From Achromobacter animicus (GTDB lineage: Bacteria > Pseudomonadota > Gammaproteobacteria > Burkholderiales > Burkholderiaceae_B): DNA of 64,000 bases. This document shows positions 9,290 through 17,178 of the stretch, piece by piece (positions within the stretch are counted from its first letter, which is position 1; each line of letters begins with the position of its first letter). The stretch spans positions 1 through 64,000 of the forward strand of contig NZ_CADIJM010000010.1 in assembly GCF_902859585.1 (NCBI RefSeq), read 5' to 3'. Below the pieces are notes generated by a model. The model was not told where the DNA came from. It saw nothing but the letters and a program-made list of their open reading frames with translations, and searched no databases. The translations under genes and the position numbers were made by a program.

Positions 9290-10186
9290 CTACGCGATCG
9301 GGGCCGGCGGTTCGGCGCCCGCCTGGGCCGCCTTCATCTCCATCAGCAGGCTGTGCAGCATCTCGGTGGACAGGCCGTGCAGCACCAGCCGGTAGCCTGC
9401 ACGCAGCGTGGACATGGGCACCAGCGGATGGCTGTTGTTGACCAGGATCAGGTGCTGCGGCGCGCCCAGCAGCTTGGCCGCATAGATGCCCACGGTCTCA
9501 TCGAGCTGCAGCGAATTGGCCGCGCGCCAGAAGTCGTTGTCGGTCAGCAGCAGTTGATACAGCGGCGTGAACAGCTCGATGGCGCTTTGCAGGTCCAGGA
9601 AGTTCAGCTTGCCTTGCGGCATGTCCTCCAGCCGGATCGGCGGGTCGCGCAGCATGGAAAAGTCCACGGTCTGCGGCGCGTGCATCTCCACGCCAGCATC
9701 CCGCAGCGCCTGGTTCAGCCGGATGACGAAGTTGAAGAGATTCAGGTCGTGCTTGACGAACAGATCGTCCTTCAGGTCGTCGATCGTCATCGGCTCGAGC
9801 GGCGTCGTAGTGATCGGCACCGGCGAGTTCGCCGCGATGAACGCCAGCGCCTGCGCCCCCAGATGAAAATGCCGCAGGATCAGCCAGTTGGCCTCGGGCG
9901 ACACGAACCGCTTCAAGCCCCACGCCAGGATGCGATGCAGCACCCGGGAATGCGACCAGCGTCGCGGCAGGAACGTTTTGACGATCTGGATCAGGATGAT
10001 GAAGGCCCGCGCAAGCGGCCGCAGGAACGGCAACAGGTATTGGCGCGACGCGCAGCTGGAATCCGTCAGCCAGGCCTTCTTGACCTTGTCCGGCAGCGGC
10101 GTGCTGCGGTCCAGGTACAACGCGAGCCAGGGGCTGGGATCCGCCGGATCGTGCTCCCGGGCAAGGAATTCAGGCTCCTTGTTCAT
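9290..10186 (-). CDS. unrecognised 298-residue protein coupled to the ketosynthase-fusion gene
   Basis: I do not recognise this family. The ATG at 10186 overlaps the stop of the ketosynthase fusion gene as ATGA, which fixes the start and implies translational coupling. One strongly hydrophobic or amphipathic stretch (roughly residues 50-74) is followed by a basic patch. A His-containing helix RHFHLGAQALAF comes next, and the rest is mostly helical with no known catalytic motif. There is no signal peptide. It may be a membrane-associated partner or product-handling protein for the fusion enzyme; this is inferred only from the operon. Confidence 0.75.
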   Translation of the reverse strand: MNKEPEFLAREHDPADPSPWLALYLDRSTPLPDKVKKAWLTDSSCASRQYLLPFLRPLARAFIILIQIVKTFLPRRWSHSRVLHRILAWGLKRFVSPEANWLILRHFHLGAQALAFIAANSPVPITTTPLEPMTIDDLKDDLFVKHDLNLFNFVIRLNQALRDAGVEMHAPQTVDFSMLRDPPIRLEDMPQGKLNFLDLQSAIELFTPLYQLLLTDNDFWRAANSLQLDETVGIYAAKLLGAPQHLILVNNSHPLVPMSTLRAGYRLVLHGLSTEMLHSLLMEMKAAQAGAEPPAPIA

Positions 10187-12153
10187 GCCGCGTCCGCCTC
10201 CATCACGTGATGAAACTGCATCAGGTAAAGCGCCGCCGTGCGGCGCGCGGTGTCGACGATGCGCTGCTCGGCGCGGCCATCCTCGTCGCAATCAAGCGCC
10301 AGTTCCACGGCCGACAGCCAGCGCGCCAGATGGTGTTCATCGTTGTGACCGTGGTATTCCAGGAAGCGGAAGGCGTCGGGCGGCAGCTTCAGACTGGCCT
10401 TGAGCAGCGGCAGCAGCGCCGGCACGATGCGCTGCCCCGTGCCTTCGATGATGTAAATGGCGCCCAAAAGGCCGATCGGATCGCGCGTGGCGGCCAGGCT
10501 GTGCAGGTAGGCATTGAGCGCCTCGCCGCCGGGATTGCGGCGCAGGGCGTCGATGCTGTCCACCGTGCCGCCCGCGGTGCGGTAGTCGTCGAACAAGATC
10601 TGGAAGTCGTTCTGCTCTTCGCCCGCGTGCATGTCGATCAGCGCGGCCAGCGGCGCGTATTGCTCGGTCAGCGACGCAGCGCCTTCGCGCATCCACTTGC
10701 TGCCTTCGCGCACCTGCGGAATCCAGTTCTCCATCCACGTCAGGTAATCCGTGGTCTGGAATTGGCGGTTGCGCAGGCGGCGGACCACCGGCGTGCGCCA
10801 CACGCGCGAGCGGTAGTCGTGCCAGATCGCCGCGAGTTCGGTCAGAAGCTGGCCCAGGCCTTGCGGCGCCATGTCGGGATCGTGCGGCGGCGCGATAGCG
10901 TCGGCGTCGGCGGACGCCGCGTCTTCGCGCGCAGCGGCGCCCGGCATAGCGACGCCAGGAGTAACGACGCCCGGCGTAGCGACGCCCGACACGCCTGCGG
11001 CCACCGCCGGCTGGGCGTGCACCGCTTCGGCTTCCAGCAGCATGTAGGCCGCCATGAAGCGCCCGGACTCGGGGATGTAGCAGAAGATCTGCTCGCCCGG
11101 CTTGACCTCGCGGGTTTCCAGGAACTCGGCCAGCATGATCATGATGGAGGCGGCGCCCGTGTTGCCGCGCCATGCCAGGTTGCTGAACCAGCGCTCGCGC
11201 GGGATCACCAGGCCAGCCTTCTCCATCAGGTCTTCCACGACCGGAATGAATTTTTCCGATGAGTAATGGCACAGGAAGTGATCGACCTGGTCCGGATCCA
11301 CCCAGCCGTCGCGCACCAGCTTGGCGTACTCGTGGATGCCGATGTCGAACAGATGCGGCAACAGGCGGATGTCCTGGCGCAGCGACAACGCGCCATCGGC
11401 CTCGGCCTCGTTCCAGGACGGGTAGTCCAGATGCCCCTTGCTCCGGTCGGCCGACAGCCCCAACTGCATGCACACCGGATAGTCGCCGGAGAACGAGCGC
11501 TGATGCACCCACTTCAAGCGCAGGCGCACGCCCTGCGACGCGCCGGGCAGCGGCCGCTGGCCATTGCCCAGCAGCACCGCGCCGGCGCCGTCCGACAGCA
11601 TCCAGCGCAGGAAGTGCGCGTCGAAGTCGGCGTCGTAACCGCGCGCGGCAAAGCGCGAGCGCTTGAACAGGCGCGACGGCAGTTCGCTGGCCACGGCCAG
11701 CGCGCTGGCATGCGCGCCCAACTCCACGCCTTGCGCGGCCGCCTGGATCGCCGACACGCCCGCGGCGCAGATGCCATGCACCGACAACGTCTCCATTGGC
11801 GGCGCGGCCAGCTCGCCCTGGATCATGTTGGAAAAGCCCGGCATCAGCGCATCGCCTCCGGACGAACCGCTGGCCAGCATCGACACGGCCGACAGGTCGG
11901 TGTCATGGCGCCGCAGGCAATCGCGAATTGCGTTGGCTGCAAGCTGCGCATTCGAGAACACGGTCGCGCCATCCCGATCGATCGCGTAGTAGCGCTGCTT
12001 GATGCCGTTCTCGGCCAGAATGCGGCTCTTGATCCGGCTGGACATGCGGTTCAGCGGCGCGATGTAGTCGTCCATGGCTTCGTTGGACACGGGCTCGCCC
12101 GGCATGAAATAGCCGGCGCTCTCCAGGTAGACACGATGAAACGCAATGGGCAT
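10183..12153 (-). CDS. KAS III-type ketosynthase fused to a heme-oxygenase-like di-iron domain
   Basis: 656 residues in two parts. Residues 1-380 are a FabH-like condensing enzyme with a complete Cys-His-Asn triad: C129 in SVHGICAAG, H296 in CHYSSEKF and N331 in RGNTGAAS. A low-complexity linker (380-430) contains pentapeptide repeats of the type V-x-T-P-G. Residues about 432-650 are all-helical and resemble heme-oxygenase-like (TenA/HDO) proteins. E570 and H601-x3-D605-x2-H608 match the second-half iron ligands of that superfamily. The first-half ligands are not clearly present (HAGEEQND, 509-516). The likely substrate is a fatty acyl thioester. The gene starts 35 bp after the desaturase gene. 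Confidence 0.85.
   Translation of the reverse strand: MPIAFHRVYLESAGYFMPGEPVSNEAMDDYIAPLNRMSSRIKSRILAENGIKQRYYAIDRDGATVFSNAQLAANAIRDCLRRHDTDLSAVSMLASGSSGGDALMPGFSNMIQGELAAPPMETLSVHGICAAGVSAIQAAAQGVELGAHASALAVASELPSRLFKRSRFAARGYDADFDAHFLRWMLSDGAGAVLLGNGQRPLPGASQGVRLRLKWVHQRSFSGDYPVCMQLGLSADRSKGHLDYPSWNEAEADGALSLRQDIRLLPHLFDIGIHEYAKLVRDGWVDPDQVDHFLCHYSSEKFIPVVEDLMEKAGLVIPRERWFSNLAWRGNTGAASIMIMLAEFLETREVKPGEQIFCYIPESGRFMAAYMLLEAEAVHAQPAVAAGVSGVATPGVVTPGVAMPGAAAREDAASADADAIAPPHDPDMAPQGLGQLLTELAAIWHDYRSRVWRTPVVRRLRNRQFQTTDYLTWMENWIPQVREGSKWMREGAASLTEQYAPLAALIDMHAGEEQNDFQILFDDYRTAGGTVDSIDALRRNPGGEALNAYLHSLAATRDPIGLLGAIYIIEGTGQRIVPALLPLLKASLKLPPDAFRFLEYHGHNDEHHLARWLSAVELALDCDEDGRAEQRIVDTARRTAALYLMQFHHVMEADAA
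10940..10984. repeat. three 15-bp in-frame tandem repeats in the fusion-protein linker
   Basis: Three 15-bp units (10940-10954, 10955-10969, 10970-10984) differ by a few bases and encode VATPG, VVTPG and VAMPG in the minus-strand fusion gene. They sit in the Ala/Pro linker between the ketosynthase and the di-iron-like domain. The unit length is a multiple of three, so copy-number change would only lengthen or shorten the linker. Confidence 0.8.
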
Positions 12154-12188
12154 GACGGATCTCTGGTTGGGAAATGGGGTGTACGGCG

Positions 12189-13115
12189 CTAGCGGACGTG
12201 CTCGGGCGCCATGCAGGAACGGCTGCGAAAACGCGGCACGAAAGCGCCCAGCACGAAGGTGCGGAACATATAGGGCAAGAGGCCGCGCTCGTTCAATTCG
12301 GCGCGCACGCGGCTGCGGTAGTAATCACGATGCAGGCCGGTCAGTTCGGACCAGTGCGCGCGCGGATGCTCGTGGTGCGCGGTGTGCAGGCCGATGTTGA
12401 ACAGCAGCGGATTGACCAGCCCCTCGAAATTGCGCGCGTAGTTCAGGCCCGCAACGTGCCGCGGTCCGCCGTCCGCATGCGCGTGCTGCAGATAATTGGT
12501 GGCCAGCAGCCAATGCAGGCCGTGCAGCTGCGGCACGATCACGAACACCAGCGCCTTGACCGGGTTCACCGCGATCAGCCCGGCCCACAGGCCCAGCCAA
12601 GCGCCGTACTGCGCCATGCAATAGCGAAAGGCGCCCGGCCAGTGTCTGCGCAGCCGGCCCAGCCACGCGAAAAACAGGGGATACAGCACCCAGGCCGCTT
12701 GCACGGGATGGATGACGTAGCCCCACAAATGGTTGGTGTCGCCGCCAAACCGGTACGTGCGCGCCACATCGCGCTCGCCATGCTTGTAGCGGTGATGATT
12801 GGCCACATGGGCCGGATAGAACACGAACGTCGGATGGCCCTGCAGCAGCGTGATCCAGAAGTCGGTGATGCGGTTGGCCCAGCGGCCGCGCCACATCCGG
12901 ATGTGCGTGTGGTTGTGATGGATGACGCCGATGCCCAGGGTCAGAAACAGCATCAGCGCATAGGCCGGCCACCAGAATCCGTTGAACCACTGCCAGGCCG
13001 CCAGCAGGGGCAGCGCAGCCAGATAGGTCAGGCTCTGCCAATCCCGCCGGTTGCGCAGCGTGGGCAGCGCACGCCGCGGGCCGCTCTGGTCATTCGGGCC
13101 GATCCTTGCCGCCAC
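12189..13115 (-). CDS. membrane fatty-acid desaturase
   Basis: 308 residues from the GTG at 13115, which overlaps the TAG of the preceding hydroxylase gene by one base; no better start exists in frame. Three histidine boxes are visible: H66-H-N-H-T-H71, H103-VAN-H107-H108 and H244-TA-H247-H248, set between four to six hydrophobic segments. This is the di-iron site of integral-membrane acyl desaturases and hydroxylases. It would introduce a double bond (or oxygen) into an acyl chain at the inner membrane. It lies in the middle of the ketosynthase lipid operon; the exact substrate and position cannot be read from sequence. Confidence 0.87.
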   Translation of the reverse strand: MAARIGPNDQSGPRRALPTLRNRRDWQSLTYLAALPLLAAWQWFNGFWWPAYALMLFLTLGIGVIHHNHTHIRMWRGRWANRITDFWITLLQGHPTFVFYPAHVANHHRYKHGERDVARTYRFGGDTNHLWGYVIHPVQAAWVLYPLFFAWLGRLRRHWPGAFRYCMAQYGAWLGLWAGLIAVNPVKALVFVIVPQLHGLHWLLATNYLQHAHADGGPRHVAGLNYARNFEGLVNPLLFNIGLHTAHHEHPRAHWSELTGLHRDYYRSRVRAELNERGLLPYMFRTFVLGAFVPRFRSRSCMAPEHVR

Positions 13116-13936
13116 TATGCGGAGCCTCGCAGGCCGGCGCCGGACTCGCGCTGCCGATAGACTTCCAGCTGTCGCTCGGCGGCTTCCGCCCCCAGCCGCG
13201 TGCGGAACAGGCGATCCATGAAGGTGAACTGGAAGCCGTAGTTGCCGTTGTAGCAGGCGTGGTGCAGATGGTGCCGGCGGCTGGCGGCGAACCAGTGCGC
13301 GTACGAGACCTTGGGAAAGAAATCGTAGTTGGCGTGACCGATGCAATTGAAGAACAGGCTAAAGAGCGGCACCGACAACAACGACCAGAAGCTGAAATCG
13401 TGCACCACCATGGGCAGCAGGATCACGTTGCCCAACATCAGCGCCTCGATGGGATGAAAGCTGTACGTCGAGAACGGCGTCGTCACGACCGAGCGATGAT
13501 GCGGCAGGTGAAAGCGGCGCAGAAGCCGCGTGTGCAGCAGCCGGTGGTTGATCCAGAAATGCACGTCGTTCCAGGCCACCAGCGCCAAAATTTCCAGCAC
13601 GATCTGCTGCCAGCTCGCGTCCGGGTCCAGACGCGCCCACCCTAATTGCAGAAGGCCCCACGGAAAGATCATGCCGGTGCCGAACAACAGGATCGACAGC
13701 CCTGACTGTGCCAGCTCGCGGCGCAACTGGCCCGGCGCAAGCGGCCGTGGATCGAGCGGCCGGCCCAGCCCCAGGGCCGGCAGGATGTGCCGGGTCAGCA
13801 ACCAGGTGGCCGCGCCAAAGACCAGGTAGATGCTGCCGAAGAAGAGCAGCCCCGCCAGCATGACCTGCCAGGCGGACAAGGCTTCAAAAGCTTGGCCCAT
13901 GAAGGTTTTATTCACCCTGAAGAATGGCCGCATCAT
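13115..13936 (-). CDS. sterol desaturase / fatty acid hydroxylase family protein
   Basis: 273 residues from the ATG at 13936; a TTG two codons upstream is possible. Histidine-rich di-iron motifs of the family are present in order: HFWINHRLLH, HLPHH with the following TTPFSTYSFHP, and HHLHH near residue 223, among about four transmembrane helices. Family members hydroxylate or desaturate acyl chains, sterols or carotenoids in membranes. It is the first gene of the operon, 64 bp after dapA on the same strand, and is joined to the desaturase gene by a one-base overlap. The presence of two different membrane di-iron oxidases in one operon is notable. Confidence 0.87.
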   Translation of the reverse strand: MMRPFFRVNKTFMGQAFEALSAWQVMLAGLLFFGSIYLVFGAATWLLTRHILPALGLGRPLDPRPLAPGQLRRELAQSGLSILLFGTGMIFPWGLLQLGWARLDPDASWQQIVLEILALVAWNDVHFWINHRLLHTRLLRRFHLPHHRSVVTTPFSTYSFHPIEALMLGNVILLPMVVHDFSFWSLLSVPLFSLFFNCIGHANYDFFPKVSYAHWFAASRRHHLHHACYNGNYGFQFTFMDRLFRTRLGAEAAERQLEVYRQRESGAGLRGSA

Positions 13937-14000
13937 AAGCAATCCGTCAGCTTCCCGGTAGGCGATTTATTACCAATTGAATCCGGACGCCACAAAGCGC

Positions 14001-14915
14001 TCACGCCGCGCGCAGGGTGACGCCTTGCGCCGGAAACTGGCGGTCCAGCGCGTCCACGGCGGCGCCCAAGCGCGCCGCGAGGGCTTCACTGGCCGGCAGC
14101 ATGGGCAGGCGCAGTTCGTTCGACAGCAGCCCCTGCCGCGCAAGCTCCGCCTTCAGCGGACCGGGATTGGGCTCGCCGAACACCAGTTGGATCACCGGCG
14201 CCAGCGCATGGAACAGCGAACGGGCTTCGTCCAGCCGCTGCGCCCGCACCGCGCGGTGCATCGCCACGAAGAGATCGGGGCGCACGTGCGCGGCCGCGGC
14301 GATCATGCCGGTGGCGCCCAGGCACATCGCGGACAGCGATTGCAGATCTTCGCCGGCCAGGACATTCATCTGCCCATCGCTGATCAGCGCCACCGTCTTG
14401 TCCAGCGAGCCGCCGCAATCCTTGATGGCGGAGATGTTGGGATGCGCGGCCAGCGCCAGCAGCGTGGGCGTCTCCAGCGTGGTGCCGGTCCGGTACGGAA
14501 TGTCGTAGAGCACCAGCGGAAAGCGCGAGGCATCGGCCAGGCAGCGAAAGTACGCGGCGGCCCCTTCCTGGCCCGCCCGCACGTAGTACGGCGCGGGCGC
14601 CAGGATGCCGGCCAGGGGACGCGTGCCAAACGCCGTCAGCCGATGCAGCACGTGCCCCTGATGATTGCCCGCCAGCCCCATCACGATGGGCAGGTCGCCC
14701 GCCTCGGTCAGCACCGTATCCAGCACGGCAAGCTGTTCGGCATCGTCCAGCGCCGCGGCCTCGCCCGTGCTGCCGCACACGACCAGCCCGTCCACACCTG
14801 CGGCCACGTAGTGGCGCACCAGGCGGCGCAGCGCCCCGCCGTCGACATGGCCGCCGGAAAACGGTGTGACCAGCGGCACCCAAACGCCCTGGAACAGAGA
14901 TTGTTGAGATTGCAT
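14001..14915 (-). CDS. dapA: 4-hydroxy-tetrahydrodipicolinate synthase family aldolase
   Basis: 304-residue TIM-barrel class I aldolase. Family residues are visible: GSTGE (GTTGE in E. coli DapA), APYYVRAGQEG, the Tyr of LYDIPYRTG, and the Schiff-base Lys in SAIKDC. It would condense pyruvate with aspartate semialdehyde in lysine and cell-wall synthesis. However, the family also includes N-acetylneuraminate lyases and sugar-acid aldolases, and the genome may carry another dapA. The start at 14915 has a clear AAGGAGTG six bases upstream. It is transcribed toward the lipid operon, and its leader contains competing hairpins. Confidence 0.82.
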   Translation of the reverse strand: MQSQQSLFQGVWVPLVTPFSGGHVDGGALRRLVRHYVAAGVDGLVVCGSTGEAAALDDAEQLAVLDTVLTEAGDLPIVMGLAGNHQGHVLHRLTAFGTRPLAGILAPAPYYVRAGQEGAAAYFRCLADASRFPLVLYDIPYRTGTTLETPTLLALAAHPNISAIKDCGGSLDKTVALISDGQMNVLAGEDLQSLSAMCLGATGMIAAAAHVRPDLFVAMHRAVRAQRLDEARSLFHALAPVIQLVFGEPNPGPLKAELARQGLLSNELRLPMLPASEALAARLGAAVDALDRQFPAQGVTLRAA

Positions 14916-15243
14916 GAGAACACTCCTTCGTATGGACCGTTGGGGGACCGTACAGAAGTGCTCGGGAGGTCAGGGGGTGCGCGCGGAGGCGCCAAAGCGC
15001 CGCCAGGAGGCCGCTGTTCCGTCGCCCATCTGACGGAACAGCATGCTCCGGTCAGATGAGCGGCTGTTTTTTGGATTTCAGGCCGGCGGCAGCCAGCACC
15101 ACGCCAAGGGCGCGGAGGTGGCTAGCAGTCTGGTGGGCCTGATGAATCATGGATGAGCGGGACGCGATATGCGGCGGATGCAGAAATCTACCGGGCGGGC
15201 GCGGCGGTGTCAACGCGGCGGCAAGGCGGACGCGGGCTGGCGT
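14916..15243 (-). promoter_or_regulatory. 328-bp dapA upstream region with mutually exclusive hairpins
   Basis: No gene is seen here. Two strong inverted repeats overlap. One has perfect 10-bp arms at 15014-15023 and 15032-15041; the other has perfect 8-bp arms at 15027-15034 and 15051-15058. They share bases 15032-15034 and the intervening loop, so both cannot form together. A third, smaller GC hairpin lies near 14990-15003. This arrangement resembles an attenuator or riboswitch expression platform in the leader of dapA, but I recognise no known aptamer. Confidence 0.45.
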
Positions 15244-15729
15244 TCAGCCCAAGGTCGCCAGGAACACCGCGCACAGCGCTTCCATGCCCTTGCGGTCGTC
15301 TTCGTCGAACCGGTCCGGCACGGGGCTGTCCACGTCCCACACGCCGATCAGTTCGCCCTTGTGCACCAGCGGCACCACGATTTCGGATCGCGAGGCCGCG
15401 TCGCAGGCGATGTGGCCGGGAAAGGCATGCACGTCCGGCACAAGCTGCGTCTGACGCTGGCTGGCGGCCGCGCCGCACACGCCGCGATTGAGCGGAATGC
15501 GCACGCACGCGGGCTTGCCCTGGAACGGGCCCAGGACCAGTTCCGTGCCGTCGAAGAAATAAAAGCCCACCCAATTCAGGTCGGGCAGTGCCTGGAACGC
15601 CAGCGCGCTCAGGTTGGCGGCGTTGGCGATGCGGTCGGGTTCGCCTTCCAGCAGCGCGCGCGCCTGCATGGTCAGTTCGGCATACAGGGCGGCCTTGGAA
15701 TCGGCGACGATGGGAGCGGCTTCGAACAT
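15244..15729 (-). CDS. msrC: free methionine-(R)-sulfoxide reductase (GAF domain)
   Basis: 161-residue single GAF-domain protein. Three Cys at positions 75, 85 and 109 have the same spacing (10 and 24) as the catalytic and resolving cysteines of E. coli fRMsr (MsrC). They sit in PACVRIPLNRGVCG and GHIACDAASRSEIVVPL, and NWVGFYFF precedes them. The enzyme reduces free L-methionine-(R)-sulfoxide in the cytoplasm using thioredoxin. It is probably monocistronic, divergent from the aminotransferase gene. Confidence 0.88.
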   Translation of the reverse strand: MFEAAPIVADSKAALYAELTMQARALLEGEPDRIANAANLSALAFQALPDLNWVGFYFFDGTELVLGPFQGKPACVRIPLNRGVCGAAASQRQTQLVPDVHAFPGHIACDAASRSEIVVPLVHKGELIGVWDVDSPVPDRFDEDDRKGMEALCAVFLATLG

Positions 15730-15873
15730 GAAAATGTAACTGTACTGGCGGTTATCGATGCAGGTGATTTTAGGGGTTCCACCCGATAAAAGGGCCGGGC
15801 TGTTACCGTGTGGGACAATACTTTGTTGTCAAACGCATCAACCGACCCACCCTTCTTGATCAAGAAGCACTCC

Positions 15874-17070
15874 ATGGACAAGCCCCTCGAACCTGCGTTT
15901 TCCTTTTCGGAACGCGCCCTGCAACTCACCAGCTCCGCCATCCGCGAGATTCTCAAGGTAACCGAGCGCCCCGAAGTCATTTCGTTCGCAGGCGGCCTGC
16001 CCGCGCCCGGCGGCTTCCCGGTAGAAGTGGTGCGTGCGGCATTCGACAAGGTCCTGTCCACCAACGGCCGCGCGGCCCTCCAATACGGTCCCACCGAGGG
16101 CTACGCACCGCTGCGCAAGTGGGTCGCCGATGACCTGACCGCCTCCGGCGCCGACATCGCCCCCGACCAGGTCCTGATCGTCTCCGGCTCGCAGCAGGCG
16201 CTGGACCTGCTGGGCAAGGTGCTGATCGACAAGGACAGCAAGGTGCTGGTCGAAGACCCCAGCTACCTGGGCGCGCTGCAATCGTTTAGCCTGTACCAGC
16301 CGAACTTCGTGCCGGTGCCCACCGACGAAGGCGGCCTGATCCCCGAAGCCATCACGCCCGAACTGGCTGACGGCGCCCGCTTCCTGTACGCCCTGCCCAA
16401 CTTCCAGAACCCGACCGGCCGCACGCTCAACCTGGAGCGCCGCATCGCGCTGGTCAAGCGCGCCGCCGAACTGGGCCTGACCATCGTCGAGGACGATCCC
16501 TACGGCGAACTGCGCTACGCCGGCGAGCCGCAGCCCGGCCTGATCGCGCTGGCCAAGGAATACGGCGCGAACGTCGTGCGTCTGGGCACGTTCTCGAAGG
16601 TGCTGGCCCCGGGCCTGCGCCTGGGCTACATCGCCGGCGGCCGCGCGCTCATCAACAAGCTGGTGCAGGCCAAGCAAGCCACGGACCTGCACACGCCCAC
16701 GCTGACCCAGATGGCCGTGTACGAGATCGTCAAGGACGGCTTCCTGGCCGAGCACCTGCCGAACGTGCGCGAGATCTACCGCGCCCAGGGCAGCTGCATG
16801 CTGGATGCCATCCAGAAGGAATTCCCGTCCACCGTCACCTGGACCAAGCCGGAAGGCGGCATGTTTATCTGGCTGACGCTGCCCGAGCACATCGACAGCA
16901 CCAAGCTGCTCGAAAAGGCCATCGCGCAGAACGTGGCCTTCGTGCCCGGCGCGCCGTTCTACAGCGGCGAAGGCAAGCGCAACACGCTGCGCCTCAGTTT
17001 CGCCACCGTGCCGGAAGACAAGATCCGCACCGGCATCGCCATCCTGGGCAAGCTGCTGAAGGCGGAATGA
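15874..17070 (+). CDS. PLP-dependent aminotransferase (fold type I, 2-aminoadipate/MocR-like)
   Basis: 398 residues from the ATG at 15874, chosen over an upstream in-frame ATG at 15808 because MDKPLEPAFSFSERA fits the usual start of the family. Landmarks are ISFAGGLPAPGGFP, the NFQNPTGRT motif binding the PLP phosphate and substrate carboxylate, DDPYGELRY, and the Schiff-base Lys in FSKVLAPGLRLGYI. The C-terminal Arg lies in NTLRLSFA. Relatives are 2-aminoadipate or broad-range aromatic/branched-chain aminotransferases without the GntR domain of MocR proteins. Substrate is not determined. Confidence 0.87.
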   Translation: MDKPLEPAFSFSERALQLTSSAIREILKVTERPEVISFAGGLPAPGGFPVEVVRAAFDKVLSTNGRAALQYGPTEGYAPLRKWVADDLTASGADIAPDQVLIVSGSQQALDLLGKVLIDKDSKVLVEDPSYLGALQSFSLYQPNFVPVPTDEGGLIPEAITPELADGARFLYALPNFQNPTGRTLNLERRIALVKRAAELGLTIVEDDPYGELRYAGEPQPGLIALAKEYGANVVRLGTFSKVLAPGLRLGYIAGGRALINKLVQAKQATDLHTPTLTQMAVYEIVKDGFLAEHLPNVREIYRAQGSCMLDAIQKEFPSTVTWTKPEGGMFIWLTLPEHIDSTKLLEKAIAQNVAFVPGAPFYSGEGKRNTLRLSFATVPEDKIRTGIAILGKLLKAE

Positions 17071-17124
17071 TAACGTCCGCCGTCGTCCCTTGAAGGGGCG
17101 GCGCGGATGCCTTGATGACCGATC

Positions 17125-17154
17125 GGCCGGGCGCGATGCCCGGCCGTTGTTTTA
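17125..17154 (+). terminator. rho-independent terminator after the aminotransferase
   Basis: A perfect 8-bp stem GGCCGGGC/GCCCGGCC with a 5-base loop (17125-17145) is followed by GTTGTTTTA. It sits 55 bp after the aminotransferase stop and 25 bp before ubiA. Confidence 0.6.
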
Positions 17155-17178
17155 TGCTGTCGGCTTTCCCGACCACTT

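Noticed and set aside
14916-15243. Lysine riboswitch or T-box upstream of dapA
   Set aside because: The region lacks the long conserved core of a lysine riboswitch and any T-box sequence; only the alternative hairpins can be supported.
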